From Owenia fusiformis (taxonomy: Eukaryota > Annelida > Polychaeta > Sabellida > Oweniidae): a DNA stretch of 64,000 bases. The stretch's first letter is position 1, and each line of letters opens with the position of its first letter. A model generated the notes under the pieces. That model was not told the DNA's origin. It saw nothing but the letters and a program-made list of their open reading frames with translations, and made no database searches. Positions 24,311 through 37,500 of this stretch are shown one piece after another. Made by a program: the position numbers and the translations under genes. The stretch covers positions 17,217,754-17,281,753 of the forward strand of contig CAIIXF020000011.1 of assembly GCA_903813345.2 (NCBI GenBank), written 5' to 3'.

Positions 24311-27300
24311 ACTTGTCCTACATGAAGGTGTTCTAGCATCTGTTCTCTTATTCTCAATCACAACTGGCTCTATATCAAAACAAGTTCCTAATTTAGGTGT
24401 CTCAACTTCAGGTTCTCGAGTAGGTGTCTCAGTTCCATTGGAACTTTGTAAGTCTCCGCTTTCTGGTATTTTGTCATAGATTTGTTCGATTTGTGATTCT
24501 GGAGGCTTCAGGTTATAGAGTATTATCCCCACTATTATAAGCGCTATAGAGAAGAAGTATAAAATATGGAACTGAAAATAAACAGAAAAATAATTCATAT
24601 ATCATATTAAATAATTCATATATTAATTTGTGAAGGAGTCACAATGTTGTTATATTTAAGGTGAATTGTTTTTGACCGTTGGTTCTAAGATGACAAGATT
24701 TTTTATGTACTTTATTATTCAGTTTTATTAATAATTCTATATGATGTACAAATTAACAATAACCTTTGGTGATAAAAAAATCCATAAAAAGTGAATGCTT
24801 CGAGGCTGGGAATGGAAAGTGTTTACACTTAGAGGTGTTCTCTGGTATACTTTAAGACATAGGTTCTGGGCCGATATAAAGATGGCAGCACCAACAGAAT
24901 CCAGTATTATCTTTTTATAAACACAGATCGATTACCATGCCATCTTTATTTTAAAATTATTCCTATCGGCCTTTGCCTCTGTTTTTAGAGCATGCATGTC
25001 AACTTGAAATCCAAAGTGGGAATTGCATTAGCATTGGTACTGTACTTTTCAAACTAGTTACCAAATCAGATATGTTTCGTTAACAAAATGTCAAAACCTC
25101 AAAGGTACTATTTTCTCTTTTTCCTTATTTCACAAGTTGCAGGCAGTATCTCAGCGACAGTTTAAACTGCAGATCTTAACCCTTTTTGAAGTTCTGTTTA
25201 CGTATCAAAAGTGAGGTATTACATCAATGATTATATTGTCTTCTTAACTATTTGTTTAGATTTTCTTAAACATGATAGTGAGTCAGTATCATATGTTTAA
25301 GAAAATCTAACCTGACAAATTAGGTCTCAATCAGTCAGTGAAATCAAGTAAGTTTACTCTCGGCAGGATATTGAAGATTATCTTTTTGAGAATCAGTAAA
25401 TTGAGTATTAAGAATCTTAATCAATTAAACTTGTGTCGATCAATTAATCGATGATCGATTAAAAATTCACACCTGTAATTCTGACACTGTATGTGATAAA
25501 AATGTAGTAAATAATTTGCCTATAACTTGTGAAAAAGTAACTTCGAGGTTCCAACATTTTGTTAACAAAATGGACTGTTTCGGTAACTAGTTTGAAGAGT
25601 AAGGTACCAGTGATAAGGAATTTGCTTTAGACATTGAGAAATTTATTTTTACCGGTTTGACTGTTCACAAAAAAATACACAATCAACTAGGTTAATTATA
25701 ATGGATACATAAGCATTACAAAATATGACACACTTTGTACTTACTTTGTATTTAAACAAGAATAGACCTAATAAAACAGCATAAAAATCTGCAGACAATA
25801 GTGAAAGATTCACTGCTGCAGCACTTGATAACTGGATAGCAATTGGGAATATGGAATATACTGCAAATAGGCACACTGCAAACCCCAATAGTAGGAGCAC
25901 TGAAATGGAGAGTGAAGGTGCAATCACCAGCCTTTCATCATTATGTTTTGTATTCAGCATTTGTCAAATGTTCATTCTACACGCCTATTTAATCATGTGA
26001 CCAATACCCACAAATCAGGTTTTTGATTACTGTACTTCTATTTAATTTTGTGGCCGTTTTAGTTCAGTGGATCCATCAAATTGTTAAAGTCTGCCAAATT
26101 AAGTCGCCACCAAATTTCCCTGTAATTTTAGTACCATGTTGATTAATACCATCAGTCCATTGTAATATTGCAAGTCTGCTAAATTAAATAGCTGCCAAGT
26201 GTTCAAAACAGCAATTCCGCCAACATTAGTAGCACCAAATTAAATAGAAGTACAGTACATTGGAAAACTGGATAAAAATATATCTCAAATTAAAAGTTTT
26301 AAGTCTTGGATATATTATGATATAGCATGATGCAATATTGTGAGAGTGAGAGGCAAGTCTACAACAAAATTACAGATTCAATTTCAATTAAAAAAAGACA
26401 AATATTTCATTACCTGTGTTTAAATTAAAATCAACATCTGACACTTCTCGCCTCTCGAACAGAACACTGCAAAAGGAAAGATTGATATAAAGTACAGATA
26501 AAATTCTTACATTCAGAGTGGAAAAAAGCACATTTTTAGTGGCTGGCAAAATCCTTAGAGACCTCTAAGAAAAATGCTTTTTGGACCTTTTCAGATATTA
26601 CCCGGCAGCAAGATTGTCTATTTACAAAAATCTTGCATGATAAATAAGACCAACCTATAAAAGTTGAAAGGTCAGAAGAAATTGTTTGCTACGTGATGAT
26701 TATAAATATAAAAAATCGCTGTATACATGTACATGTACTTACAATTGTACCCCATTGATGATGCTTCCAAACATTCCCAGCATGCCTAGAAACTCCACCC
26801 GATCAAAATTGCGCACTACAGCCTCCTCTGCAACGTTTGAGACCCCATATAGCAGGGCACCAGATATAACAAGTGCATCGCCCAAAAGTTGGTTCTCGGC
26901 TGGAAACATAAAAAACAACCTTATATAAAATGAAAGGTGTGGAGTCTTTATTGTAAACAGAAGAGATGATATGACTGTGTCTGATGCGTGACTGATCCTA
27001 AGTAAAATATTAGTCATTAAAAAGTTTAAATGATTACAAAACTTTAAAGGCACCGTGGAGAGGGAATCAATTCAATTAGTTTTTAATTGTCTAATTTATT
27101 ACTTTCATGCCTAAAAAGATTGTTAATGCATGTTTTAATTATCATCTAAAAATGTGTGATGTCATGAGGTTACACTGTGATGTCATGATGTTACACTGTG
27201 ATGTCATGAGGTTACACTGTAATGTCACTTCGGTGGCACATACATTTGGAAAAGAATTCCCAAAAATTCATAATGTCCTCAATATTTGAAATATAACATA

Positions 27301-30300
27301 TCTTGCTCATCGATTTATATTAAAGAACCCAATGAGATTTGATTTAAGAGTATGCAGTGCCAATACCATTCATATATATTTAAAATGTTGCTCAGAGATT
27401 AACAATGATCTCCCTGGCATTAAAGCAACTGGGTGCAGCATCCACCTGATATTTTAAAAACAGTCTTGCACCCACTTGAAAATCCATTTGCACCCACTTG
27501 GAAATGAGAAAAATCATGAAAAATGGTCATGTTTTGACAAATTTTGGCTTGAATTGTGAAAATGAGAATTTTGCACCCTCTTGTTAAAAACCCTGTGCAG
27601 AATACTGTACTCTACTAACCAGTTCCAGACCCCGCATTATTTTTGGAAAGTACATCAGCTAAAACGAGAGTCCCTATCCCAGCTAGACAGAATATAACGC
27701 CACCTATATGGGTCCACCTGTAACGTACTTTGAGAAATAGCCATGACAAGGCCAACACTGTAGGAATAGTAAAGCAGTCAAGTAACTGAAAAAAGTAAAA
27801 TATAGTTGTACAGATGATTAAAGTGCAACATGAATATGAGGAACACTAAACTTATGGTCATGAGATTATTTTGGAGAAAAAACATGTGACCAAATGCTAT
27901 TAGAGTCTGGATGTTTCCTTGTTACAGCATCATGACATGTTATAATTTTATTCTTTATTAAATAAAATATACATGATGAACAAAGATATTATCTTATTTA
28001 AATTTGAGTTAGATTTTGTTGTTCATTAACTTGAACTAAAATGTACATTTCGCATACAGGGTGTTCCAAAAGTAACAGGACTGGTGCTGGTATATTGTTA
28101 AATATGCACCAATCATCTTCAAAATTCTACATGATGTACATCTATGCATGGTAACTAAAACTGCAAAGTTTCGTCAAAAATTATGAAAGTCGGTTAGAGT
28201 TATGGTTGCTATGGTAACGTGACATCACAATACCCGGGGCAACATTCCAAACAGAAAGTTACTGAGACTTTAAGCATTTTGTACACCCCATATCAAAGTT
28301 AAAATCCAACAACTGGTGGGAATTACATTTGCTAAATACATCATTTGATATTCCTATGTATCCTCTATTTTAAAAAAGTAAGCTCCTTTTTGGTCAGTCC
28401 AAGAGTAGTACTCCGTATCCATGACTCAAATACATGAGTGAACCCATTTGAGGATATTGCAGGGTCGATTGGACAACTTGGAAGCAGTCATTCTCATCTT
28501 TAAAGGTCTTACCGCGCTGATTAACATTCCATTCTCAATATAAGTAAAAAAAATTAGATATTACATGATCAGAAAAATATGGTGCATGGTCTTAGTCCTC
28601 AAGACCTAGGTCCTCTATAGCTGGTCTTTAATGCTGACTTGCAGGCAGGCATTATCAAGGTGGATAACTGGCTTCAAATTGGGTCTTTTCAGAAGCTCAA
28701 CTATAAATTGTGCAGACTGTCATACATAGTGATATTCCAGTAAATTGAATAAATATTATTATTAAGAAATCATACATGAATCTGAGTTGTATAGCAACAC
28801 CATTACTACAAAGCAAATAATAAAACAAACAAGAAATGTTGTATTGTAATAGGTGAATAGATCTTTCTTCAGTATTAAAACCAAAATGTTAGATATTAAA
28901 TTTTCATGAAAAAGTTGCCCCGGTATTGTGATGTCATGTTACTATAGCAACCATAACTCTACCCGTATTTAATCATTTTTTCTGAAACTATAGAATTTTA
29001 GTAACACTACTTCAAAGTACAATTTGTGAAAATTTGAACATTCTCGGTTTAGAATTGACAAAATGCCAACACCAGTCCTGTTACTTTTGGAACACCCTGT
29101 ACTTATAACATAGATTACATGGCCAACAATGATGGGGAGTTTAAATTGGTCTTGCTAAAGCCCTTGTGAACTCCCCCTCCCATTCCCACTACAAACCTGT
29201 CAACAACAAAGTGGTTGAAGGATATAAAGGGTAGAGTTCGGAGAATTGAAGTTAGACCCAGTGCTAAACATTTCTAAAATCTATTAATTTTTGAACTTGC
29301 CAAACTCACTTAATAAGCCCATAATTAAAAAGTATTACCTGAACACTTGTAACTGTGGTATAATGGTAGGCCTTTACAATCAGATAGTTGGCTTCAACAT
29401 CAACAAACCCAATCAACATATATTTCCACCATCTTTCCTTTAGAATCCCCAGAAGACTAGATTCCCCACTGCGACATGCAAGTATGCTGGTGTAAACCAC
29501 ACAAAGTAAGACATAGTTGAGGAAACTCTGAGCTAGAAATACAGCAAAGATATCCAGCTTAAATTCATATGCATTAAAATGTGGAAGTAATGGATTGGAT
29601 CTATCGGATTGGTTTCATGCATTGGCTTGGCTAAGGTTGATACTTTTTACTCGATAGAAATAATTTTCAAATAAAGATGGCATGGTAATCGTTCACGTAT
29701 TTATAACTATTCTAAATAATACTGGGCTATGTTGGTGCTGCCATCTTTATATCGGCCCAGGACCTATGGTTTCATGTCATTGTGGATAGGATTAAACTTT
29801 AAAAATGATTCGAACATGACTGTATTCACGCCTTCTATAAACTGTAATCAAAGTCAATGCTTCAGCTGGGTTATATTCGAGTATAATAACCCAGTTAATA
29901 CGTGTAATGTGTGACGTCATAACGGTGGGTCGTAGTAATGGCGGATCATGATGAATTATTCGAAACAATTTGGTGAATTTTCATGTTCGAATCGTAATAT
30001 AGACCTCAGAGCAGGGTTACTAGTTTCGAATAACACGCCGCTGGTCTCGGCACAAAGCTTTCGAACCCCTCACTCCCTTCGGTCGTTCGGGGTACAGAAA
30101 ACGTTTGTGCCGAGACCAGCTGGGTGTTATTCGAAACTAGAAACCCTGCTCTTTGGTCTATATTTCTTAATTATTTACAGTTATAGAACATTTATTTATA
30201 TTGTAAATTTTGATGACAATGAATGCAAATTGCCATCTGAATAATTGGTTAATTTGTTAAAGTTAATTCCAAAGACCTGATAGATGACCTCAGATTGGGA

Positions 30301-31142
30301 TGATACCACTGAATAAGAACTGACCTGTAGGTATGGCTACCCCACGATCAGTCAAGAGTCCACTAGTCACAGCTGTACCAGCAAGAAAGACTGCAATCAA
30401 CTGTCCCAGGGCCAGAGCTAGCACCAGATTCCTAAACATGATACATATACATGTATATTGATCATCATTAAGACAAAATAAAACAAATATGTTGAACAAT
30501 GAACATCCTTGTTGTGACATCTTTTGGATTGACAGCCACTTATAAGTACTATACTTGTATGTAATAATAGGAAAGATCAACTCGAGATTGTGGAAGAAAA
30601 TCAAAGCCCCCCCCCCCCCCATCTACAGACCCCGGGAACAAGAGTTCACTCTCCCACCAGGCCATCCAACTGTCCTGCAATTTGGGTATTTGTCACGCAT
30701 TTGCTGAAGAAATTGAAGTCACACCTGTTTTTTTTGTGTGACAGAATATATCAAGCAAATACACATTAGCAAAAATGTTTCAGTTCACGCCGAAAAAATG
30801 CATGCCAAAAAACAAACACCCCGGGAACAAACACCGAAATTATTGAACATACATGTAGTTTGTTCAGAAGTTTCGCGAGAATTGCGAATATGTCACGCTT
30901 TTGCTTTGTTTTATCTCGTCCCTCCCATTTCTTGGGAAATACCTCCTAAAGAAACAAATGTAGCCTACTATTATTTTCATGGCCTGAGTTCGTCGCTAAC
31001 ATGCTAAATATAAGAGTTAGCTGACGTTTGGGAGTCTGACTTACCTTCTAAAGGTTAGAACCCGAATCTTAATGAAACCATATTTACACCTTTGTTCCGT
31101 CAACCATGGAGCATTTGCCACAACATCCAAGAGGTAAATCAT
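24308..31142 (-). CDS. SLC35F1/F2-like solute carrier, complete (8 exons)
   Basis: Exons in order: 31045-31142, 30325-30431, 29339-29532, 27620-27785, 26743-26899, 26414-26466, 25745-25899, 24308-24571; 397 residues, all phases consistent. Family marks: ALGQ in helix 1, [77 protein letters not shown] and [16 protein letters not shown], the order seen in vertebrate SLC35F1/F2 (about 370-410 residues). Ten membrane helices of the drug/metabolite transporter fold are expected, with a hydrophilic acidic/threonine-rich tail. Exon 1 (start ATG at 31140-31142, first Met after an in-frame stop) is the least certain part: it was chosen because its phase and [19 protein letters not shown] junction fit. 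The substrate of this subgroup is poorly defined. The gene starts head to head with URB1. Confidence 0.92.
24848..24985 (-). mobile_element. Short MITE copy (GGCCGATA ends), inverted
   Basis: Inverted relative to 10655-10778. It starts CATAGGTTCTGGGCCGATAT and ends ATTCCTATCGGCCTTTGCC. It lies in the last SLC35F intron. Confidence 0.7.
25000..25625. mobile_element. ~620-bp foldback element in the last SLC35F intron
   Basis: Diverged inverted arms share CTTTTCAAACTAGTTACC and TTCGTTAACAAAATG-type blocks (25045-25095 against 25545-25600). Between them is a separate near-perfect 22-bp-arm hairpin at 25258-25312 (TTAGATTTTCTTAAACAT). No coding. Confidence 0.65.
26028..26257. mobile_element. 230-bp MITE, TACTGTACTTCTATTTAATT ends
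   Basis: Perfect 20-bp terminal inverted repeats enclose short internal repeats of TAAATTAAGTCGCC-like and GCCACCAAATT-like motifs. It sits in SLC35F intron 6. Confidence 0.75.
27155..27232 (+). repeat. ~20-bp minisatellite, 3.5 copies
   Basis: Units of ACACTGTGATGTCATGAGGT lie in an SLC35F intron. The partial TGATGTCA motif is CRE-like but intronic. Confidence 0.75.
28057..29099. mobile_element. Mariner-like MITE, 1043 bp (CAGGGTGTTCCAAAAGTAAC)
   Basis: Both ends carry CAGGGTGTTCCAAAAGTAAC then AGGACTGGTG in inverted orientation, with TA on each side. The arms continue for about 200 bp, including GGTTGCTATGGTAACGTGAC. No transposase frame is visible. It sits in SLC35F intron 3. Confidence 0.85.
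29655..29768 (+). mobile_element. Short MITE copy (TATCGGCC end)
   Basis: AAATAAAGATGGCATGGTAA at the left and CCATCTTTATATCGGCCCAG at the right match the 10655-10778 copy. It lies in SLC35F intron 2, just upstream of exon 3. Confidence 0.7.
29868..30164. repeat. Two palindromes in SLC35F intron 2
   Basis: 29868-29897 is a short palindrome of CTGGGTTAT and ATAACCCAG. 29997-30164 is a long one: ATATAGACC, GCAGGGTT, CTAGTTTCGAATAACAC and CTGGTCTCGGCACAAA are all mirrored, with loop CCCCTCACTCCCTTCGGTCG. The loop resembles that of the 22187-22337 hairpin although the arms differ. Confidence 0.85.
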
Positions 31143-31535
31143 TGACCGTGAAAATGAATGATTTCCTTGTAAGTTCCGGAAGTTTCAATACGAAAAATTA
31201 CCGAACATATGTGGAAAAAATAGTACAGTTGAGTATTTTCCAAGAAAGATTCTGGCAGTGGCATCCTGCAAGGAATTCATTTCAAAGACATTTCATATCA
31301 GTTTCAACTTACCTGGTGCATTTCATTGTTCACGCAGAACTATAAAAACGACGATATGACTGATTTTCAGGTTTAACTTGCCCTCTTACATGCTTGATTT
31401 TGTTGTTATGTAGCAACATCTAAGACTTTGAAAAACTTTAAAAAATTTACTGGGTTACTCATGACTCAATTTCCATGACACACCCAATGAAAATTAAGCA
31501 CGTGAAAATTTTCCGAACGTAAACATTTGGATAAA
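31143..31535. promoter_or_regulatory. Head-to-head promoter region, SLC35F and URB1
   Basis: About 390 bp separate the proposed start codons of SLC35F (minus, 31142) and URB1 (plus, 31536). The stretch contains short plus-strand frames but no exon of either gene. No clear TATA box or CpG cluster was seen. The shared-promoter role is inferred from geometry. Confidence 0.45.
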
Positions 31536-34500
31536 ATGAAGCGTAAGAAGGCTAATCAAAATGCTGTTCCTAGTGGAGATGAGGAGGATAACGTAAAAAA
31601 GAAAAGAGATGAGACAGAGTTTAACGAAATCGAATTCAAGATGCTTATGAAAGAGCCACACACAAAAATGAAAGGTAGTAACATATTATCGCCCACACAA
31701 AATATTTTTTAGGCAAATGCACTATTAGAACAGACAGTGTTAATCCAATGGGCCAACTTACGAATTTGAACTAATATATTTCCCAATCCAAGATTTCAGA
31801 AAATCAACCACGTATACCATGTTCAAGAACAATGTATCCTCTACTTACCTTCTTCAAAGGCCACTGTATCGTTAGACTGTATCCTTCGTCTGAATAAATA
31901 TTCAGACTGTAAGTCACCTATTGTAAAATGTGGTGTTGTATAAATGTTACAAATAAGTTTGTTTAATGATAAAATGATTACCTTATAAAAAACTTACAAT
32001 ATTATTTTTTCGTATATTGTCCTCTTACTGAAGATATTCATAAAATGTACAGACGCTTCATGTAGCGAAGTCATTGATTAGGTCAAGCCATTTTGGCAAT
32101 GCCAATTCTCACGATAAACGAGATTTAGCCAGTGACGTCAGTCTATTTGTAAACAAATAACACGTGGAGCGGACGGAGAAACATTACGGAAGCGTATTGA
32201 TAAATTCCATTTGTGCGGGAATTTATTAGATCTAGTCATTTATTATCATTATTCCGATTAATTTTCGTCATTTGTAGTAAATAGAGCGGAAATATTCATG
32301 AAGAAGGCCGAGGTAATCAAGTGGTCATGTGTTTGAAGTTAAAAGTCAAAGTTCACAAATTTGCATATCTCGTTTGGATCTCGTAAATTCAAACGTCCTT
32401 GACATTGATTTCGCTATCTACTTATGTGCACAAAATATCGCCGAGATTTCCATGCCAAGGGTATCAATCATAACAGACCGAATATTATATTCGGTCTGTT
32501 GGATACATACTAACTGTATCGTGGCCTTCCAGTACAGATATATTCCTGCATGAACAACTGGTCATGTCGTAATCATAAAATTTGAAATCATATGTCCGCC
32601 ATTTTTCCACATCACAATTTGAATTGCGAGTTTTGGTCTTATTACCTCACCAAAAATTCCAAAACACACAAAGTGATCAGTGTATTAGTTCACATCTTCT
32701 GGATCGCTAACTTAGAATTTACAGCCAGTTACTAATGTCAGACGTTAACGACATTTCGTCCAGTTTTCGAACATCGCCATTTTTCTTGGAGCCATTTTGT
32801 TCTAATTTTAGACGAAATCCTGATGAAATCATGTCATATCTCATCAAGGAGCCGAGCTGGGTCCGGTTTGATTAATGATTTATTTATCTGGTGATTTTTC
32901 AAATAGAGTTCACACAGTATTCCAGATGAAATCCCCTCTAGCCAAGTATTGGCTAGAGACTCGAGTAATCCTCTACCAGTGATAAAAATTTGAAAAACTG
33001 AAAAGATTTAGTCATAGAGTCTATTTCATGGCCTGACTGCTTTGGTAGAACTTGAAAAATAAGATTTACCTGAAGATTAGGAGTCTTACTTACCCTCTAG
33101 AGGTTAGAACACACATTTCAATGAAACCATATCAGCTTTGTTGCGTCAACTACAGTGCTGGTATATTAATTGATCAGTCGTTTAATTGGCATATTTTCTT
33201 GAATTTTAACATTTAATATCCCAAACTCCCACAAACTGCAGAAAAGTATACACTATAACTGCATTAATAGACTAATACAGCAGACGACCCATTCATACTT
33301 TCCGTGCAGCATTTCATTCAGACCAATAGTTCAACTGTAGATCATGCAGTTTTTTCTATCTTAGAACAGGCCATCCTCCTCTGCCCTGTCCTAAACTCGT
33401 CTGCTAAAGACTGCAAAACATTATTTTCTAATATTTTAATTATTTTTCCATCAGACATGGTTGGATGACATGTCACAAAATTAAAGTTCAAGGTCAGTAC
33501 ATTATTTCGTGATAGGGGCAATCACAGGCTGGTATCGAAAAATTTGTCCGCTGTGACGGAGCGTGCTATTTTGCATAGAATCACTAGGAAATCCACACAA
33601 TTTATTTTTTTACTCATATGTTTTGCTATATCAAAGAAAATTACTTACTCCATGCAATGAATATATCATTTGCGGGTAACTTTAAATTCTGTTTGAAGTC
33701 CAACAACGCTATGAGTAAAAGCTATTGAAAATGGCGTCGGAGTATCATACTCCAAAATGTACCATTTCTTTTATTTCTTTTTAATGGTACAATATACCGA
33801 CACGATAATATTTACATATGTTTTCAGCATAACTCTGAAGGTATTAATGAGATCTTTATGTATTGGGTATTTTTAATTTTTTTGATAAAAAATAATAATT
33901 AATTTTTTTGTCCGCTGTGACGGAGCAGTTTCAAATCTGAAATGCGTTAAGAATTTAGATTCATAATATATTTCTTTACAACTAAACTTTAGAGGAGCGA
34001 GCGTGTCAAATCTCTTTCGTAAAGTATTCTGAAAAATGAAACGTAATAAAAGTACACAATTCAAATTCTGAGATGTATATACGACCACTCTTTAAGCTTC
34101 TTTTCTCAGTTTGTACTGCAATCCAACTTATGAATGGTAACTCATGAAAATGATAGTCAACTTCCATTTCAGTAAATGGTATTTGCCTTTCGTAGTGCCC
34201 TCTGTGGATCCATCGGCCTGACATGGTCATTTTTACGGTAACTTAATTATTTGAAGTAAAATGATTTGCTGAAGATGAAGCTAAATACATATAATGGTAT
34301 GGACTGTGGATTGTTCTACCCTCTTTAGTCGTTCCAAAAGGTAAGTTGAATGTATCTTGAAATACGAAAAAGCAAAATTTGATTTTAAGATCGTTCTTTA
34401 TTTGACTAAGAGTTATGGCTATCTGATGCAACTACAGTAAAATATGTGTACAGTGAAAACATATGGAGCCCAAAAATGTGTTCCCAGTTGGTATAGATGT

Positions 34501-37500
34501 TCACTCCATAGAGGCAATTTCATACAGAAGTCAGAGGAATATTTGATAAGAAGAGGTATTCACTAGAGAAAGATATTCATTGATACAGGTTTTACAGTGC
34601 AGCACGTTTACAAAGACTTTTTTTTATAATTTCAGTCTATGCAAAACGATGAATTTCATGAATTTCAAATAATTACAAATTAAATCTGTATGGATCATCT
34701 TATAAACAGTAATATAATATTATGTGGTAAAAGGTTATACATCTGTCGGAATGTATGATGTCTGTGCGCTCTTTCGAATAAGTAAATTCATATTAGCCCT
34801 ATTTACACTACACGTGACATTTCAAGACGTCTAGGCGAAAACGTATTAGAAATATTATGTTGAGTTTACATCATCACGGTGTATAACCCAAACGCTCCTA
34901 CATGCACGACGGAGCGTTTCATTTACGCGGAAACGCTCTGGAGCGAAATAAAATGGCGGCTAATGAAGATTCCACTATGACCGTAAGTATTGTTTCTCTC
35001 GTTTCTCTTACATATCATATGTTATGGTGAAATATTATGTACCATTCGATGAACAATACCGTGAGGAAAGATCTTATTTATTCAACTTCTGGTGGTAAAC
35101 TGTTATTTGCTTGATCAAAGCTCCGTAGTGTAGATCGAACGAATCTGAAGATGACGATTTGACCACAAATTACGAATTAAACTAGTATTTCTATGAAAAT
35201 GTTAATCTTTCTGTTAAAGTAGTAGATCACAAACTCGTATATTCTCATTTCCTAAAATCCCAGTCCAAATCCATTACTTGTACTCGAGAAATCGCTTGTT
35301 TTCCTCAAAACGCTCCGTCGATTTAGAACACAATTTTAGAACAGGGTTCGTACACCTGGAAATGTCAGGGAAATTGATTTATTTTTCCAGGTGCTGGAAA
35401 TGTCAGGGAATTTTAAAATTGGGTCAAAAAGAGCCAAAAATGTCAGGGAATTTTGAAACAGTAGATGTGTCAGGGAAATGTCAGGGAATTTTGAATCATT
35501 GTTGAAAAAAGAATGTTCTAGCAAAATACATTTTAAGGCTTAGTGACAGGATATCAATGAAATCCAAAAACTAACATTTAGCTGTTTCCACTAATTGTAA
35601 ATCTTTTCATTAGGGTTGATTGAATGGCATTTTATCTGGTTTTGTCTATTTGTAAGAACAGAGTGAACATTATACTGAAACCAAATAAAGAATAAATGTA
35701 TAAATGGTTCAATACAATTATGCTTTTCCATGTACATGTAGTAAGTTAGTCTTAGGCCATTCAAAGTTAATTACTGGTATATGTTTCATGGTTTGTTGGG
35801 TTAATCTGAGGAGGGTTGGATGTGAAAAGCGAAAAAATCTGGGATGATTAAATTAACATATTTATCTATTTTAGACGTTATAATTTAACTGACCTGCCTA
35901 CCATAAATACATGAAATACAGGTTACCATGGCAACCTTATTTCAAAATTAATTTAAGAAATAGCTGAAATATTTTGGCATCGTATGTGTAATTACATAAT
36001 CTACATGTTCTGAAAAAATGAAAGGGATATGTGGAAAATTCACAAAATGGGAGCATTTTTATCAGAATATATGGATCGCCCCTTGTATATAACTGTTTTT
36101 GTTAACTTTTTTTGTTTTTTTAGTGCAATTGTTTTTGCTCCTTTCTACCAATTCTTGAATGAATGAAATAAAATGTCTTTCCTAACCTTGTTGGAACAAA
36201 ATGGTAAATACAACATGTTTTTAGACTTCTCAATATTATAGTTATACGAAGGAATTTCTGGTTGATTTTAAAAAAGTCTTCAAAAAATTAAAATAAAATC
36301 CCCCCAAAATAGATAAAAATCAAGATAAACCTTTTATTTCATTAACAAGATACTTTTTGAAAATCAACTAAAATTTCCTTTGTACAATTACAATATTAAG
36401 AGACCTAAACATGTTGTGTTTATGTTGTTTTGTTCTAATGAGGTTCGGAAAGATGTTTCATTTCACTCTAGAAACATGATACCAAGACCAAAACAAGTGT
36501 TTGGTGTGTTTTCTAAAACAAAAAAGATGACCATCAAATTGACGATGTGTTAAATTTTTAGATTTTTTTAATGACTGGTTTAAGAGAAATGTGTGTTCAA
36601 AAAGTTCACCATATCGATACCACTCCTTCTATATACCAATGCTTTTGTTACTGTATATAGAAGACACTTGCCATTTTTCATATAATGTTCACAATGATAG
36701 TATTCGATAAAATGTGTATCATCAGGTGGGAATTGCCCCTCAGGGGAGTTGCTATTTTTCTTTAGATCAACATTTTTAAGTTTCAGTTTTTATTTGGATC
36801 ATTACAAAACATTAACAGATTATAGTTTGAAATGCTTAAAATGCACCATATACAATGGTCAATTTTGAAAAATTTTCGGGGGTGAACCCCCGTACCCCCC
36901 TTTTGGGTTTCCTTCGCTCGCAGTGATGCAAACCCCAAAAGATCCACCTCCTTGACATTTGTTGGCTATGCCCCTGTAAATGTATGCTTACCTTTGGCCT
37001 CATGCAATGTAAATATGTAAAATTGAGAATATAATGTATCAGGAATAAATTGGTGAATAAGATGGCCTAAGTCATGACAAATGGTACAAAAGGACAAACC
37101 CAAAATGCTTCATAATAAGTCTTGCCTTTATTTATAAAACACAGTTGTTTGAGACTTTTTAGAGGTCGTGCAAGGAAAACTAGATCTGGAAATTTCCTTT
37201 TTTGCCTGGAAATGTCAGGGAAATGTCAGGGAAATTCATTTTGAAAAAGGTGTACGAACCCTGTAGAAACGCTCTTACCATTTTGTTTTGATATCATTTT
37301 CAGATTATTAGAGAAGAGTTCCGAATCGAATCTATCTCTCAAAAACGTGTTGTACTTGTTAGGCAAATTGAAACATCTGAACCTGGTGGTGCTAAACGTG
37401 CAACTAGCTGATTTAAGCCTACATTAGATGATTTCATGCCTACATGTGTGCTAAATCATAAAACTATAGAAAAAAACTAAAATTTATATGTGATTTAATC

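Noticed and set aside
31860-31940. Exon-like minus-strand block ending GAAGAAG-GTAAGT as SLC35F exon 1
   Set aside because: The phase needed to join exon 2 contains a TGA; the 31045-31142 exon fits instead.
34006-34230. 74-codon minus-strand frame starting MTMSGRWIH
   Set aside because: Mostly within the inverted-repeat arm, no recognisable domain, no matching splice partner.
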